Shown here piece by piece: positions 44,122 to 55,647 of a DNA stretch of 64,000 nucleotides. Below the pieces are notes generated by a model. The model saw only the letters and a list, made by a program, of their open reading frames with translations, was not told the origin of the DNA and ran no database searches. Each line of letters opens with the position of its first letter. Position 1 is the first letter of the stretch. Origin of the DNA: Warburgia ugandensis (lineage: Eukaryota; Streptophyta; Magnoliopsida; Canellales; Canellaceae); the NCBI GenBank assembly GCA_035236585.1, contig CP141126.1, forward strand, positions 67,867,414-67,931,413, read 5' to 3'. Made by a program: the position numbers and the translations under genes.

Positions 44122-46979
44122 ACAATAGAATTTATTCCCATGTAACAGCAAGAATAGTGAGGGATAAAATTGAGGAGTGTAAATACCTAATTTTTCCCCA
44201 CTTTGATCATCACAAATTCAATTAAAAGATCCTGATAGTGATCTACTTTTAATCTTGGACATCTTAGTTATGTACATGTTCAAAGTGAATCAAACCAAAA
44301 GTATTAGAAAATAGTGAATGAGGGAAAAGAGGTAATCCACTACATGACCCTTGTTATGCTACTGCACAACAAGGACATGTATATTATTATGGAATAATCT
44401 ACCCACATGACCATCAAAGGTCTTGCAACTGCACAAGCACATGTTCCCTTCTAAAAGATGAGAGATGCTATAGCCATTCAACTACATGACTTAAGGTCAT
44501 GTGACTGCATGACCCTGTACAGGTGTAAAAAATCGTGTTGCAATTTGATTAGTTGGATGTATCCCTTAGAGTCCTACCTAAAAGGGTGCCTTTTGAGAGT
44601 GAAGGCAATCAAATCTTATGGTAAGAATGCTTCATTCTTGAAAATCTCTTCTAAAAATGTTTTAGAGATCTTGAAGATTAGAAAGTCTATGAAGAGTAAA
44701 AGTGTGATGATCTTGCTAGGGTACTACCAAAGGGGAGTTCAATTCAAGATTTCTTTCTCATCCTTCTAGAGAATTCTCTTGAAGTTTCTCTAAAGTATTA
44801 TTTGGTTATCCAAACTTCTCTTTATTTCTCTTTCTTCCTAGTTAGGTATAGTTTCTTTCCTATCTCATGTTTAATTTCTAATTTTGTTGTATTTTGGGAT
44901 AAGCTTTGCATACATAGTAGAATTTTAGGATAGTTTACTACCTTCCTGGAGTAGTTTTTTTCTTTTTGGAGTTGCTTTCTTATTTTCCCTTGTAAATTTC
45001 CTGCTATCCCAGATACTAGTATAGAGTAGTAGAGCATAAGTATCACATAGATGAAAGGGAAAGGATAGGATTTAAGTTTCTTAGCATAAGCCCTTCTTTA
45101 TTTTCATGATAACAAAACCTTAATCTTTTTAATCTAAACATGCTTGTGTATGTGTAAGGGTAATCAATTATGACTTAGACACAATGGTTAGAATAGTGCA
45201 AAGGAACTCATCTCAATCTCATGAAGATAAACAATTTTTTGTGTGTTTAAAGACGTCTAAGCTCTCAAAACAGTTATATTTGGCAAACAAGGGAGATTTA
45301 ATGAAGTTCAAGCACATCTAGCCAGTTAATAGCCAAATGATCTAGTCAATAGAATCTCTCACACAAATGGAAAATGGCTTAAGTACTACCAATCAGTCAA
45401 TGGCCAATCTTTTAACTAGCTACCACAATTGAACATTGTAAAGAGATCAATTGTGCATCTAGGGAAGTCCCTCTACCATGAGTACCTTCGATTTCACTGG
45501 TGAGGCCCGAGGTTAAAGAATCCAAGCCATTTACTGTCTTGTGAAACGAGTCAAGAAGGAGACTTTTATCTATTTCATTTTTTTATTTTATTTGAAAAGT
45601 AATTGATGTTGAGATTACAATCCCCATCCCACAAATTGTAAAAATTAAATCTAATGCTATAAAGAAAAAATGCTGGAAAGATAATAATGAAAAGTAACAT
45701 TACCTAACTCAAAGTGGAAACCAACTTGAGCAAAGAAATCAATTAGTCAACGCACAAACCAACTAATTGCTCATAGTGTGATGAGATACTTAGACATTAC
45801 TAGTAGTTTCACTTAGTCAATGGAAGTTGATCAACTAACCGATGAAAGATTTAAACTTTAAGAAGAAGGGGAACTTCACTTGGAATGAAGCTAATTGATT
45901 TGTGCCACTATCAATTGACTAAAAGAAAAGAACAAATTTTCTTAGATAGCATGTACAACTAATCAATTAAAGGAATCCCTTCAACTGAGTTCTGTTTTTC
46001 AACCAAATATTGGAACAAAATGGCCTGACAATTAAGTGAAATCCTTTAGGAAACTACGCATCAATTAGTCAAAATGTCACCATCAAAGTGTTAACTATTT
46101 TCAAATTCTATTGTTTTGAGTGTTCAATGGATCTATTTAGAGCCCAATGGCTAGAAAGTTAGGTCCAATGACTATTTTGGATTAAAGACTACAAATTGAA
46201 GCTTATTGAATATTCAAAGACAAAATAAGCTAAAAAAGAAGAAGAATCATCAATCAAGTAATCTAAGATCACATATCAATCAAGTGTTCAAGTTCTTATG
46301 CTAATTATTTCTATTATAAAATCATAAACCTCTCTCTCTACAATCTTTGTGGAGGTGTTGTGACTCTTAAGGAGAGATGTGACTATTTTTTAAAATCATC
46401 CCCTTAAGAGTTGTGTTTCTCTAGTGAGAGTACTGCAACTCTCAAATTACTTGGAAAGGATTGTTTTCCAAGGCTTACAAAATGAAGAACTTTTGCAAGT
46501 GTTATGTTCCAAATTGTGTGCCAGCACAATGTGAACTTGTGGTGTAAACCTTGCAAGGATTTAGTGGAACCTCAAGGTAGGGTTAATCTTAGGTGATTAA
46601 AATCTAGTTTTGGCTTTGAGAGAGTGGATATAGGTGCCAAGATTAGGCCAAACCACTATAAATCATTGTGTTCATTATTGTATATTTGCTATTAGTTAAG
46701 TTTCTACCAATAGAGCATCTGTAATTTTCAGGTTTGCAAAAGTTTTTACATGCACGCGTTCATTATAATCCACTCAAATAAAAAATAGAAACTATCCTAA
46801 GGTCTTCGTCCAAGTCTTTATTCCTTTCTAGATTCCTCCATAAATAAAAGAAAAGTATCAAATTCTTTCTAGAATAAGGACAGTATGCAAAAATAAAGGC
46901 AACTACTTTATTTGTAATCCTACAACTATGACTAGTTGTGAAGTAAAGGAAACTTAGATTTTAATCAAACTCCATTGCG
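44122..46979. other. Probable element interior or LTR, no gene seen
   Basis: AT-rich without a convincing frame (the longest, 44458-44769, has no domain). 'aaaccactataaatcattgtgttc' at 46653-46676 resembles the R-region of some plant LTRs. Because a primer site and family E LTR follow, at least the right part is presumably the interior of a minus-strand E element. Confidence 0.35.
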
Positions 46980-46999
46980 AGTCCTGGCAATGGTGCTAA
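46980..46999 (-). other. Primer-site-like sequence beside family E LTR
   Basis: The minus strand reads TAGCACCATTGCCAGGACTC, a diverged form of the TGGCGCCATTGCC primer site, five bases inside the LTR edge at 47005. Confidence 0.55.
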
Positions 47000-47004
47000 A
47001 AATT

Positions 47005-49250
47005 TGATGTGTCTTAATAATTACCGCAATTGCATGACTTTATTGAAGTATAGAATTGCACAAGTATGGGTCAATCCACATGGACTCTTTGATAAAAAAG
47101 TGTTTATTAAAACTTGAGTTGCTTCACTCTAACCTGGACAAGAAGGAAAGAAAGGCAATTAAGGAAACTAATTAAAAGTAATCACTGAATCAAAACAAAT
47201 AATCCAAGCTATGAAATGAAATCAATAAAAATATTTAAAATAACTATAAATAAAATAAAATAAAACTAATTAAGGAGTAGAAAAGACAATTTCATTAATA
47301 AACTTCATTATAATTATAAAGAATGTAAGGAATAAACAAAACAAAGCAAATAAAGAGACTTCCTTGAAGTTGCCATTATAGGTGTCCTTCATTGTGTTAG
47401 GCTATTTACGCATCCTCTTCTTCTTTTTTAGGCTTGAACTTCACTTTATAGTCTTCTTGTTGTGTCACTCAATAAGGACCTATACAGTTATATTCAACCC
47501 AAACTACACTAATCAAAGACCAAGCTTTTCTCATCTCATTATAACCCCAACATGCCACAAACCCAATGAATTTCTCAACCATGCTTTAGTATTTGGAATT
47601 AACCTTAGCTACAATAGAAGGGCACAAGACTTTCTCCATTTTCTTTAGATTCCAAAATCCTAAAGAAGAAAAGAATGTGAAAGGAGAACGGGAAGTGTGC
47701 ATGCAATTATAAAATGGAAGGAGGAGGGAATTTCATGGAAAAGAGATGTGAGATGATGAAGGGTGCTACGTGGGAGGGCAAAGAGAGTGCAAGGGAGAAA
47801 GAGTAGAAGATTAGGAGAAGAAGAAGATTCGAGAAAGAAAGGGAACTAAGTATGGAAGAGCTTCCTTACCTCTTCTCCAAAGGATTTGAACATTGATGCT
47901 TGAAGGAGCTTTGGTAAAGGTGATCTCTCTCCCTTTGTTTCTCCCAAGTTTAGCTTTGTGGTCAAGGGAAAGGTAAGAGATAAAAAAAAAAAAAAAAATT
48001 CTTCTTTATCACCTCTTATTTATAGATTTTAAGAAGTGGAAACCCTATGGATGGATGGCTAAGATCTAAGGGAGAAGGGAAGAAAGAATGGTTGGGATTT
48101 TGATGGGAGAAAGGTAAGCTAAGGGTAGGTGGGGGTGGAATACATAATCAGAAAGTGTTTGACTTAAATTCAAAGTTTGAATATGTAATGGAATGAAACA
48201 GTGGGGAAGGAAGGAAGTTAGGAAAGTAGATTGGATAGGACAAGAGCTAAAAGGGAAGGAAACAAGGAAGATTAGGAGAATCTAGGATTTATGTGACATC
48301 TTGGCAAAAATTAGAAGGTAATTAGGTTTGGGGGGTGTCTTTTTCATATATGGGAAGTGGACTGGAAGTAGGAAAGAGATAATGTGGAAAGAGAAGGAAT
48401 AACCTAATGGGAAGGTAAAGAATAAGTGAAAAGGGAAATAGATGGGAAGGAAAGAGAAAGAAATGGAAAGGAAGTGAGGGAATCTAGGGCTTTTCAAATT
48501 TAGAAAGTCCAAGGAGGAGAGTGAGGGCATGGAATAGATATGTGTATGTGTGTGATGTTTTTAATGACCTAAGATGAAATGACCACTAGATCAAGATGGG
48601 TGATTGAGATCTTCCTTTTCTTAAGGTTTTGGGTTGAATTTTCATTGTGGGAAGGTGGTTAGAGGTTTGATTGTTTCATTGCTTCATTCCTATCCCTTAA
48701 ATCATGCTTACCCTTGAATGGATGAAATCCCTTTAGAATGTGTAGATTTTCTTCAAGGTGCATTTTCTCTCCACCATTGGATTGGATTACCCCACAATGA
48801 ATGGTCTTGATTACTTAGGGATCTCTTCATGTATTTCATGTGCAACCAAGTGCACTCACCACCTATGCATAGATAAGACATCCAATCATTGGTTGATCTT
48901 CTTCTTTAATTGAGTAAGAGAGATAAAGTAAGAAAAAAGTCCTCATGTGGGTCTTGTTTTTCTTTTATTTTTTAGATGCTTTCATTGTATATGATCTTAT
49001 TGTATGTGAATTGAACTTCTCTCATAAGCTTCTCAAGGTGGTTAAATTTATGCAAGTATGCATGGATGAAGAAATTGTCACCTTTTCGCCATCATTTGAT
49101 TCAGAGTTGTGCATAGGATTTCTAACTGCTTTGACTTTGATAATGAAACCTAATGATTATTTTCAACATCTAAGAGTTGATTTTTTGGAAAAGTGGCCTA
49201 TGATGTAGCTTGGAAGGTGAAATTTCTCTTACAATGGTAAATTTATAAAT
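47005..49250 (-). repeat. Family E LTR copy 2a, minus strand
   Basis: Begins TGATGTGTCTTAAT and carries the family blocks ('gggtcaatccacatggactc', 'atgccacaaaccca', a purine-rich stretch). TATA box on the minus strand at 48012-48025. It breaks off about 150 bp before the expected end. The start is confident, the end approximate. Confidence 0.6.
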
Positions 49251-49299
49251 TTTGTGTGTTTTTTATTTGCACTCTGGACCTTCAAAATGATCAAATCAA

Positions 49300-50676
49300 C
49301 CCTTGGAGAGGAAATGGAATGTGCTACCCTTGGAGAGGAGAAGAAAGAATGGGATAAGGAAGCACTCAAGACAGGTGTGCACCACTTCCTGAAGAGAGGG
49401 AGTATTAGAGAGAGGAGCACACCAAAGAGGGGTGCGTCCACTCCTACTATCACTATCTCACTTCTCACTCAACACAAAGAAAGAAAAGAAGAATGGGAAG
49501 ATGGGAAGATGGCTCTTACCTTCAAATGATGTGGGCATATAAATCTGAGGGAGAGAAGGTGAGAATAATCTCTCTGAATCTGTTTCTCCAAGATGCTTGC
49601 TCAAAATTTCTAGGGAAAAGTAAGAGATGCATTCTCCTTCTTTCTCACCTCTATTTATAGAGTTCTAAGAAAGCCCTAAGGAATGAATGCCTTAGATCAT
49701 GAGGAGAAGGGATTGAGGAGTGGTTGAGATGGAAGAAGAAGAGAGGGAGAATGGAAACTAGTAAGGGTATGGGACATGAGATTGTGTTGGAAGGAGATTT
49801 GGATGATGATAGAAGGATAGGAAGAAAATATGAAGGGAATAAAGGCGAATGGAAAGAGATAAGAGAGGAGCTAAGAGAGATTGGAAAGAAGGTGGGGGTG
49901 TGTTTTCCTTACAAGGGAATGTGGGAAGGTAGGATAGGAATGGGAGGAGATTGTGGGTACATGGGTGGATTGGAAGTTTCCTTGGATTTTCTTTCTTCTT
50001 ACCTCATATTGATTCCATTGTATGGGATGGTGGATATGGTTGAACTTTGGTTCCTCTTTATTTTTTGCTCAATGGATCATGTTTCACCCTATATTAAGTG
50101 GCTGAGATTACTTTGAAGTTTCCTTATCCTAAGGATGATACTTTATAGCTCCTCTGTTCTCACTTGTTGGATCAACATGCCTTAGAGGGAGTGACTTGGT
50201 TTCCATTGAGATTTTCTCATCCATTCTAGGTTTCCTTCTTGATTCTCTCCCAACACATCATTTTTTTCTCCAATCAATAAGTTTAAGTAGTGGAGGTAGT
50301 TTTTCCCTTGGAGAATGCCATTTTTCTCCTAAAAAATATGGTGGTCAGCACACAAAAAAATCTCCACCAATGGGGTTCCATCCTAGTCTTCATTGTGGTC
50401 TTGATTCTTATTGGTCTATCCTTGTTTAAGTGAGTTCCATTGGATGCTTAAGATATTCATAAACAAGGATAGATCTTGGCCTTTGAATGCTTTAAAAATA
50501 AGGATGAATGTTGACCATTGATTTCTCATAAATTATCTCTATCTCTATCTCTTTCTCTCTTCATCTCCTTTAATTTCTCCTTATTTCTCTCATGTGAAAA
50601 TATGAAATCAAGGGGGATACACCACCTTGCACGTGAAAGTAGTCTAACTCCTTTAGTGCTACTCTCTTGTGGTTAA

Positions 50677-50769
<93 letters not shown>

Positions 50770-51154
50770 CGTGAGTGAGTGAGTGAGTGAAATGAGTCTT
50801 CGTGAGGTCCAAGGAGGTGGAACACTTGCATATATGCATTGCAAGTTTTGTCAGCTTTACTTTTGATAACAACATCCTCTTTGGTATGGGTAAGGTCTAG
50901 CAATGCTTTAGGGTTTTTGACTACTCTAACTTTGATAATAGTAACCCTTATCATTTTGAACTCTGGACTTTATATTTGGCATGTGGGCCCATGACATTGC
51001 TTGGATAGTAGTCATGCTCTATTTTTAGGGTTTTAGTGCTAAAATTAAAATTTTTTTTAGTTATATCTTAATCTGGAAAAATGTGAAATGAACCTTAATT
51101 AGTGATATTTAAGTCAATTTCAGGTAGAAACTGCTAAATATAGAGGTATTATCA
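49300..51154 (-). repeat. Family E LTR copy 2b (left-truncated), minus strand
   Basis: A second copy of the family's middle and right parts. TATA box at 49649-49660 and an end in '...ggtattatca', aligned with 7174 of copy 1. Purine-rich frames such as 49724-50116 are not considered genes. Confidence 0.6.
50681..50767. repeat. (GA)n microsatellite, 87 bp
   Basis: Uninterrupted GA, then a short (GTGA)n. The minus-strand Leu/Ser frames across it are repeat translations. Confidence 0.98.
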
Positions 51155-51969
51155 AATGACATGTCACTTTTTGATTATATGAGTTCTTCAATAATAATCA
51201 TTTGAATCCTCTTGAATACTAGAGAACACATGAAATTTCTCTTGTCATAGCTTGTGGTGATCATATAAACACTTGCATACGTAAGTAAACATGTTAAATC
51301 ATAACACAAGGGTTTTGTTATCATCAAAACCAAAAAATTATTGACTCAACAAATCATGAAGTCATCACCTTCATAATATACCTAATAAAGGTAGAATAAA
51401 AGAAACACTCTTGAACCAATTAATAAAGGAATCCATTTGCAAGCCATTACATGGAGGTGAAACATATACACTAATAATAAGTGATGGACTGCTTTGCTTG
51501 CACACACTCATTACTTATACATCATGAATAGCATACTTGCATACCCTTTACCCCCTAAGTCTCAGTAGATTGATGAATCTCCATAAATGTTGCATGAGAG
51601 ATCATGACTTAGCAGCTAGAACCAAAGAGAATTCTGACAAAAAGCTCAACCATCAGCCCAACACTCTTGAAGAGTGTCAAATAGAGAACACCACATATGG
51701 TCGATGTGGGTTTCTACGCATTCCAATGTGAACTACCATGAAGTATAAAGGTAGCATTGTGTGGAAGGAGCCATTAGCCTTAATGTATTGCATATCCCTC
51801 ATGAGCCTCATATACATGTGTTTAACATTTAGAATCCATAAAATTCTAAGATTGCAGACCCTTTAGGACTAAAATCTAGAGTAGGGAATAGTGTGACTGG
51901 TGTTGGTATGAGTTGGTGTGAGGCAACCAGCTCAAGAAGCCTGTGGGTCTGATTCACTATTGCTAACAG

Positions 51970-52060
<91 letters not shown>

Positions 52061-52640
52061 GTGAGAGTGAGAGTCATTGATTTGCACTCACCAGCTTCCT
52101 TTTGGGGAGAAGAGATGTAGAGAAAAGAAGTGGAGAAGACCTTGGAAGGGAAAAAGATTAAGGAGTGAACTTACATCACCATCTCTATTACTAATCCATC
52201 TAGAATCCTAACTATTATCATGTGCCTCAACCTCCATGTTTAAAGATCTAGAATCATCAATCAACCTTTTTGAGCCCAATGATGATAGAACCTCTTAGAA
52301 TCCCTTCCTTGAAGAGTTCTTGAACAAGATGACCAATGAAATGTCACATACAAGGTTAGCCATGACAAAATTCTGAAGGAAAATACTATTATCGAGAAAC
52401 AACTCTAGGAACCACCTAGGTTTGGTCAAGATGATGAAGAAGAAACATCAATGAAATCTCACCGTAAACCTACACCCCAAACTACCCCTACACATATGCC
52501 ACTTCCACTTCAAGCAGCAATTGTTCAGGCTACCACACCTACCCTAGGGATTCACTAAGTGAGCTCGATTAGATGAAACAAAGTTGAGGCATTTGAAAGC
52601 TACAAGAAGCTACAAGGTTGGTGTTTAGTTTCTTAGGTTG
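51155..52640. other. No gene seen, second microsatellite inside
   Basis: Apart from the (GA)n tract at 51975-52057, no supported feature. From about 52300 the sequence begins to look like the leader of the decayed gag that follows. Confidence 0.3.
51975..52057. repeat. (GA)n microsatellite, 83 bp
   Basis: Uninterrupted GA followed by 'tgagtgagagtgagag'. Similar in length to the tract 1.3 kb to the left. Confidence 0.98.
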
Positions 52641-53640
52641 CTTCATAATGCAAGGGTCCTCAAGGACTATAAGATGCCCAAATTCAATAAATACAATGGC
52701 AGGGGTGCTATATAACTCATTTATGTATGTACATGAACAACCTGGATTGCTTTGAGTTCACCAACCAATAGCCAATCTTTTCCATTAGTCCCACATTAGT
52801 AAATAATGACATGGCTCATGACTCTAGTTTGGGCTTTAGTTAGAACTTCAGAGGATGCTAATGTATTTGTCACCTGATTTTAGTACAACATTCGATATGG
52901 TTAGACAGGAGACTATGGAAACCTTCTTCACATTCCATGTCCAATTCAAAGAGAAAGTAGCTAAGATGAGAGTCAAACCTCTAGAATAGAATAACAATGT
53001 TGATCATTTGCAAAAACTTGAATAGCACTTACTATCAATCCTTGCATGTTGACATGGAAGCTCTCAAACCATAGAGCATAGGATTGAGTATAGGTTTTTG
53101 ACCAAAATTCTTATTCCATATAAGAGAGGAATAGGGAAAGTTTCTTAAGTAGAGGGGGAAGTGCTAGTAGTTCTAGTATGCCCATGGTTGAAGTGAATGA
53201 GGTGCAGGCTACTAAGCAGTCAACTCAAAGAACCAAGATGTCTACACCCTAGTTGGTATCTACCACAAGAAGGCATTATAGGGGACCCTCAAATATAATT
53301 CAATCACTTTTCCTAAACCAAATTGGTGCCAACCAAACCACTAGAATGATAAAATTCCAACCAATACTTTGACTACTATATAGCCTTGGACATGACACAG
53401 AGGATTGTTGGGCACTAAAAGGGGTCTTAAGCAAGTGTTTGAGAAAGGGCTTATCAATAGAACATCTACACAAAATGCAGCTAATAATCATCTTCCCAAT
53501 CGTGTGGGGATGATTGAGATTGATACAAGGTTCTAAGAAGTAAACATTGGCAATATCCACTTCATACCTCATCCATCGAATCACACAATTCATTGTAACA
53601 TGGAGGAAGAGTATCTAGGCCTAGATAACCCTATCCCTTT
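52641..53640 (+). pseudogene. Decayed Ty3/gypsy gag, plus strand
   Basis: Around 52674 one phase reads 'MPKFNKYNG', close to the start of the Gag capsid domain of many plant Ty3/gypsy elements. About 240-350 bp later come decayed equivalents of the family's next blocks, e.g. 'RESS' and 'Y..N...' around 52890-53000. Stops and shifts are frequent, so no product is possible. Which LTRs it belonged to is unclear: the nearest family E LTRs are on the other strand. Confidence 0.45.
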
Positions 53641-55202
53641 TGTTGATTGGTAATCACCATAGGTATTTCGAAGTTAGGAACTCCCATCAGTGATATGGCC
53701 CAGCATGCTTTCAAGATATTAAGAAAATTGAGCTTCTCGCAATTGGGAGTGTTTTAGATAGATTTGAAAGCCGATTAGGTAAGATGTCTATTGTGGGGAA
53801 AAATGGGAATACTACAAAAATCATCTCATCAAGGAGTGGGAGGAGTATTGTCACTGTTTAGAAGAATGATTGAAACTAAGCCAAGGTTCCTTGAGTTGAC
53901 CCAAAAGGATGATTGAAACTAAGCCAAAGTTCTTGGAAGTGAACATGGTTGATAGTTTCATCTCTTCCAACATTATTTATGAATTTGACACATTGGCATC
54001 ACCTAGTCTTACTCTAGAAAATTACCTCGAAGGAATAGGGGACAATCATTAGAACCAATAACAAGGTTAATAAACTTACTAACAAGGTCACTAATCACTA
54101 AAACCATCTTCTACATGCTAATGGAAAACAACAGTTATTCATGACTATTGGTCTTAGATTTTTCCTAGAGAACATAGATAAGAAACCTTTCTAAAAGCAC
54201 TTCACTAAATTGGGCAGTATAGTACCTTTGGTTTTCCAACAGTTAAAATGGTAAGTCATTGACTCAATACTTTTTCATATGCCACCTATCATGATACTAA
54301 AAGATTATTGAGTAGGCCTCTTTTATGAGAACCATCACTCACTTAGACCCCACACAAACAAGTGCTATGTTCTTAGGTCATAATTGCAACATTTGATTAG
54401 AATTGAAAATTTTAGGTCAAAAGTCTTTCCAGTGTTGAGAAAATATGCTCTCTAGTTGCCAAATCTTTTGCTCCTTTATTACTGCAATGGCATTGCTAGG
54501 AGGTGGTTGTTCTACCTACATGGATGAACTTCCCATCTCAAGTTTGGGATTTGGGGAATTCTGGCAATATGAAGACTCATTTTAGGTGGTAAGTTGATAA
54601 ATGTGAGCAAGGGTATTAAAGAGATTGGCTTGGAGAACTAGCAGCTTAGCATTAGGTAGATTGTTATTTTCCATTGCTTCTAGCGAGGAAGGTTGAATTG
54701 AAGACTTGGATGGACTGGATGAAGAAGCCTATGTTTGGAAGGTTGGTTTAGAGGGATCGTAGATTCTTGCTGATGATAAGATGGGAAAGACAAGTTGCTT
54801 TCAATGAGCTATGTTTACCTATGACCACAAGTAGTTTAGAACCACAAAAAGAACTTTATTTAAAAATGATTATGCATGAGCATTAATAAACTCTTTGTTG
54901 TTTTTTCATTCTTTTTTTCTTTTTTTTGAAAATGAAGATTGAGGAAAATTTAGGAAAAGTAGGGATACTTTTTATTAATTTGGAAGAACTTTTCATTTTA
55001 TGGAATTTAATGAATTTTGGGAAATGGTTTATATATATATATATATATATTGGATAAACAAGTATGGAGAAGGAAAGTCACTCTACCTATTTGGTTCCAC
55101 GACCTTCCAGCTAGTTCTAAGCCTAAATAAAGGAGGGTTGTGTCCAATTACTAATCGGTGTAAAATCTTTTGGAAAATCCAATAGCATTAATTTCAATAT
55201 GT
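53641..55202. other. Decayed retroelement-like sequence, no gene
   Basis: Probably more of the broken element. Short duplicated stretch at 53868/53911 ('gattgaaactaagccaa', period 43). (TA)n at 55030-55051. The frame at 55000-55185 only spans the TA repeat. Confidence 0.35.
55030..55051. repeat. (TA)n microsatellite
   Basis: Eleven TA units. Confidence 0.95.
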
Positions 55203-55425
55203 AATTCCCTTAGGCTAGGGCCTACCTTGTAAGCAACATGGTGCATTAGAGCTTGGATGTAGTGGGAAATAAGCAAGGGCCATTAGGGCATTCTCTTGTA
55301 AGTGACATGCTGCATTGAATGGGAAATGGATAAGGGATGCTAGAGCATTCCCTCAAAAGTGATGCACTGCATTGGAACCTAGGTGCAACAGGAAGTAGGT
55401 AGGGGTTCCCAAGCCATTCTAGATG
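55203..55425 (+). repeat. Degenerate tandem array, about three units of 70-80 bp
   Basis: Repeated words: 'cttgtaagcaacatggtgcatt', 'cttgtaagtgacatgctgcatt', 'caaaagtgatgcactgcatt', each followed by 'gggaaat' or 'ggaagta' and 'aggg'. Units are diverged. Confidence 0.6.
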
Positions 55426-55647
55426 TGCATGGGTAAAGAGACTTAACTCATGAAAATATGATTCCTATCGCATATGGGGTGTAGGCACATTGCCATTCAA
55501 GAGTATGGAGTTAGTGGATATGATGAAATATAGGAGAGTCAACATAGCTTATGTCCAATAAATCACATGGTAAGGGGCTAAAAGTAGTGAAACTGATTAG
55601 TATAAGCTTTGGTACATATGAATGAACAGTAATAGCCATGGCATAGG

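Noticed and set aside
50570-50954. Leu-Ser repeat proteins across the GA tract
   Set aside because: Pure translation of a microsatellite in three phases.
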